Source of the DNA: JAAYEB01 sp035306725
GTDB taxonomy: Bacteria > Fibrobacterota > Chitinivibrionia > Chitinivibrionales > Chitinispirillaceae
Direction of reading: 5' to 3'
Assembly: GCA_035306725.1 (NCBI GenBank)
Contig: DATGNN010000468.1
Span: forward strand, 1-16,551
Length of the DNA: 16,551 nucleotides
Every line of letters begins with the position of its first letter. The stretch's first letter is position 1. The notes under the pieces are model-generated. The model saw only the letters and a list, made by a program, of their open reading frames with translations. It searched no databases and was not told the DNA's origin. A program made the position numbers and the translations under genes. Shown piece by piece: positions 14,793 through 16,551 of the stretch.

Positions 14793-14820
14793 GAAAATAA
14801 AATTGTACAATTTTATTTTC
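14793..14820. promoter_or_regulatory. Perfect 28-bp palindrome upstream of the GH3 gene (operator candidate)
   Basis: GAAAATAAAATTGT at 14793-14806 is followed immediately by its exact reverse complement ACAATTTTATTTTC. Its right-hand neighbour is a spacer and its left edge is 44 nt before the GH3 start codon, within or just upstream of where a promoter would lie. A gapless palindrome of this length suits a dimeric DNA-binding regulator better than an RNA terminator, since there is no loop and no gene ends here. Confidence 0.55.
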
Positions 14821-14925
14821 CTGTATTGAAATATAAAAAAGGATTAAATTTATGCAATTTTATAATTTTTCCTGAATAACTCTCAAAGGGTGCTAGAATG
14901 AACACTGTTTTAAGCTACATTTTTT

Positions 14926-15024
14926 TTAAAAAATAAGTGTTTCAAACTCGGCAGGACTTAAATCACCAAATTTTGCATACATTCGTTTACAATTATATAA
15001 CCCTATTCCTTGGTGCATCCAATA
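14926..15024 (-). pseudogene. C-terminal remnant of an IS3-family (rve integrase) transposase
   Basis: Read on the minus strand, the last 33 codons give YWMHQGIGLYNCKRMYAKFG followed by DLSPAEFETLIF and a stop at 14926-14928. This matches the closing part of IS3-type OrfB transposases ('YI..YN.KR.HS.LG.LSPAEFE'), including the hallmark LSPAEFE. Upstream, all frames are broken by stops, and no DDE core is seen in the window, so only the tail survives. IS3 coding regions stop a few tens of nt before the terminal repeat, so the element's end should lie within about 14870-14925; a TGCTAG at 14891 is one candidate, but no second repeat was found. Confidence 0.65.
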
Positions 15025-15052
15025 TTTCGGTACTGTTTACCTTGTTTTTAAA

Positions 15053-15113
15053 GTATTTTAACCTGAATAAAACGATTTCTTTACGCGATCTACTTTGTAC
15101 CTTTGGTATCGCG
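15053..15113 (-). repeat. Hairpin plus conserved tail, copy 2
   Basis: On the minus strand CGCGAT (15113-15108) pairs with ATCGCG (15089-15084), with an inner TACC/GGTA stem. The hairpin runs into GCGTAAAGAAATCGTT-(6 nt)-AGGTTAAAATAC, almost the same tail as at 3853-3886 on the plus strand. It lies just beyond the IS3 transposase remnant, in the same orientation as that remnant. Confidence 0.45.
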
Positions 15114-15225
15114 GGGCTTGCGAAATCTCAAACATACTTCAGAATGGCTTTGAGAATTTCAGCCAACCATTCAGATACTAAAAACCAGGTCACGTAAACA
15201 GTATTGTACTGGAGTAGTAACAAAA

Positions 15226-16446
15226 ATGATTACCTGTAAGCCGAATCTGACCATTGCATTTATCACTCATGTCAACACAAAAGATCGTACGATCTTTTCA
15301 GGTACGCCTTTTTACATTTCAAGGTATCTCGACACCTGCTGCGGCAACGTCGTTCGTATAGATAACCTGATCCCGGATAGAATAAGTATCTCTTATTTGC
15401 TCAAAAATTTATTTGTAAATAGATCGTACCTTCTTCTATTTGAAACAATCAGATGCAGGCTGCTCGCACTTACTGGTAAACATGCTGACTGGCGGATGTC
15501 TGCAAACGCCGCACGCTACTGTGCTCGGCAGATTAAACTACGGCTTAACGAGACCAACTGCGACCTGATCTGGGTGGAAAAATCGTGTGTTTCACTTCGC
15601 TATCTCGATACGAATATACCAATCATTTATGAATCGGATGCCACCTTTCAGGCAATGATCGGGTACTACCCATGGTTTTCCAACCTGTCAGAAAACGCTG
15701 TTAAAACCGGCAACGAAACAGAACGAAACGCTCTGCGCAAAGCAACCGCAGTGATACATACCTCCAGATGGGCGAAAGAATCGGCAGTTAACGATTATTG
15801 TATAGAACCACAAAAAATCTATGTACTCCCATCCCCGCCCAACCTTGATAAACAACCCGACAGGGATATCGTACTGAAAGAAAGACTCTTTACCATCTGT
15901 AATCTACTTTTTGTCGGGGTTGACTGGCATCGTAAAGGTGGTGATATAGCTTTAGCGGTGGTCGACCAGTTAATACACTTGGGCATAAATGCGAAACTTA
16001 CCATCTGTGGATGTACGCCCCCAGGAGAAGTTACAGCACAACGGTTTGTCGATGTTACCGGTTACCTTGATAAAAACAGCGAAACGGATCGCGACACACT
16101 GAAACAACTGTTTCTTGAGGCGGACTTCTTTATACTGCCCACACGTGCAGAGTGTATGGGTATTTCATTTTCTGATGCGATGGCCTTCGGCCTCCCATTG
16201 ATTGCTACTGATACCGGAGGCGTCTCTACTGTCGTTAAACACGAAAGAAACGGTCTGCTCTTTTCCTGCAATGAAACCCCGGAAACCATAGCTGAAAGTG
16301 TTGCGAATATCTGGAATGACAAAAAGAGATATTCCGCCATGAGATGTGAAAGCCGCAACTATTTTGAAAAACAGATCTGTGTTGATGTATGGGCTGCTTC
16401 GGTGAACAAAATTATAGCTGAAATACTTGGAAGGCGTCGGGTTTAG
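15226..16446 (+). CDS. Family 4 (GT-B) glycosyltransferase
   Basis: The 406-residue product is a retaining GT-B enzyme that probably moves a sugar from a nucleotide donor to a surface polysaccharide, lipid or protein. The C-terminal donor half is clear: LLFVGVDWHRKGGD (227-240) with the phosphate-binding Lys, then ILPTRAECMGISFSDAMAFG (303-322) and GLPLIATDTGGV (322-333). The usual E-x7-E pair is E309 and D317, a conservative change. The N-terminal half opens with TIAFITHVN and contains IYESDATF and VIHTSRWAKES, typical of the family. There is no membrane helix. The start has GGAG 11 nt upstream, a long spacing. The gene looks richer in G+C than its neighbours and sits beside an IS3 remnant, so it may have been acquired. 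The next gene is convergent and only 6 nt away. Confidence 0.88.
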   Translation: MITCKPNLTIAFITHVNTKDRTIFSGTPFYISRYLDTCCGNVVRIDNLIPDRISISYLLKNLFVNRSYLLLFETIRCRLLALTGKHADWRMSANAARYCARQIKLRLNETNCDLIWVEKSCVSLRYLDTNIPIIYESDATFQAMIGYYPWFSNLSENAVKTGNETERNALRKATAVIHTSRWAKESAVNDYCIEPQKIYVLPSPPNLDKQPDRDIVLKERLFTICNLLFVGVDWHRKGGDIALAVVDQLIHLGINAKLTICGCTPPGEVTAQRFVDVTGYLDKNSETDRDTLKQLFLEADFFILPTRAECMGISFSDAMAFGLPLIATDTGGVSTVVKHERNGLLFSCNETPETIAESVANIWNDKKRYSAMRCESRNYFEKQICVDVWAASVNKIIAEILGRRRV

Positions 16447-16452
16447 CTGTTT

Positions 16453-16551
16453 TCACAATTCATATCTGACAGGCTCAAACGCCTCTGCGTATTCTTTGTC
16501 AATTGCGAATCCGGCAATCCGGTTGGCATTGAGAAAAGTATTGATCCATTC
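16453..16551 (-). CDS. C-terminal end of an unidentified gene (cut by window edge)
   Basis: Reading leftwards from the window edge, 32 sense codons end in TGA at 16453-16455. The peptide includes WINTFLNANRIAGFAIDKEY and then AEAFEPVRYEL. The composition is protein-like and G+C content is similar to the adjacent GT4 gene, with which it converges (6 nt between stops). The family is not recognisable from so short a piece. Confidence 0.6.
   Translation of the reverse strand, partial: EWINTFLNANRIAGFAIDKEYAEAFEPVRYEL

Larger units (their letters stand above)
14750..15225. other. Intergenic region with palindrome and IS remnant
   Basis: These 476 nt hold the 28-bp palindrome (14793-14820), a decayed IS3-type transposase end (14926-15024, minus) and a hairpin-tail repeat (15053-15113, minus), all listed separately. 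The stretch 14821-14925 is A+T-rich and may contain the terminal inverted repeat of the lost element. The plus-strand open frame at 14937-15197 lies antisense to the transposase remnant and is not believed. Confidence 0.5.

Noticed and set aside
14937..15197. 86-codon plus-strand ORF (GTG start)
   Set aside because: Runs antisense to the IS3 transposase remnant and the repeat; no Shine-Dalgarno or domain.

Overview
The window suggests a Gram-negative, diderm bacterium with an A+T-rich genome. Two genes serve lipopolysaccharide: an LptD outer-membrane translocon and an LpxL/HtrB-type lipid A acyltransferase. Other proteins carry signal peptides, a lipobox or PEGA domains. The mix (PEGA, FGE-like and GH3-family proteins, single-RRM protein, BaeRF) resembles the FCB side of the tree (Fibrobacterota or relatives), but that placement is inference. 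No rRNA, tRNA, CRISPR array, intact transposon, phage or plasmid gene was seen.

Layout: 1-372 (-) is the N-terminal part of a lipoprotein that runs off the left edge. 373-903 has no convincing gene, but holds a possible 21-codon micro-ORF overlapping hairpins. 904-1173 (+) is a Trm112-like protein whose 3' end overlaps a convergent three-gene cell-envelope cluster on the minus strand: PEGA protein (2635-3384), FGE/sulfatase-modifying-factor-like protein (1872-2642) and a CBM9/DOMON-like membrane-anchored protein (1136-1762). 3385-3949 is a long hairpin-rich spacer. 3950-6466 (+) is lptD. 6716-7699 (-) is an MnmA-like PP-loop ATPase with an NFACT-R-like tail, divergent from lpxL (7914-8801, +). 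9014-9307 (-) is a small RRM protein with a clear terminator. 9796-10953 (+) is a BaeRF-type release-factor homologue. On the minus strand, 12824-11063 is a receiver-only protein translationally coupled to a GT2-TPR glycosyltransferase, and 14749-13073 is a GH3-family adenylating enzyme with a perfect 28-bp palindrome in front of it. 14926-15024 (-) is the tail of a decayed IS3-type transposase. 15226-16446 (+) is a GT4 glycosyltransferase that looks compositionally different, and 16453-16551 (-) is the end of another gene cut by the window edge.

Functionally there are two themes. One is envelope and surface: lptD, lpxL, the PEGA/FGE/CBM9 set, two glycosyltransferases and the lipoprotein. The other is RNA and translation: Trm112-like, MnmA-like/NFACT-R, RRM and BaeRF. 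Most genes are single transcription units. The only tight operons are PEGA-FGE (8-nt overlap) and receiver-GT2 (11-nt overlap).

No single wholly new system is proven by the sequence alone. The best leads are: a conserved 34-nt tail preceded by a hairpin that occurs twice in opposite orientation (before lptD and beside the IS3 remnant); a receiver lacking its phospho-acceptor Asp that is coupled to a glycosyltransferase; the 28-bp palindrome before the GH3 gene; and the PEGA/FGE-like/CBM9-like envelope cluster, whose FGE-like member lacks the catalytic cysteines.
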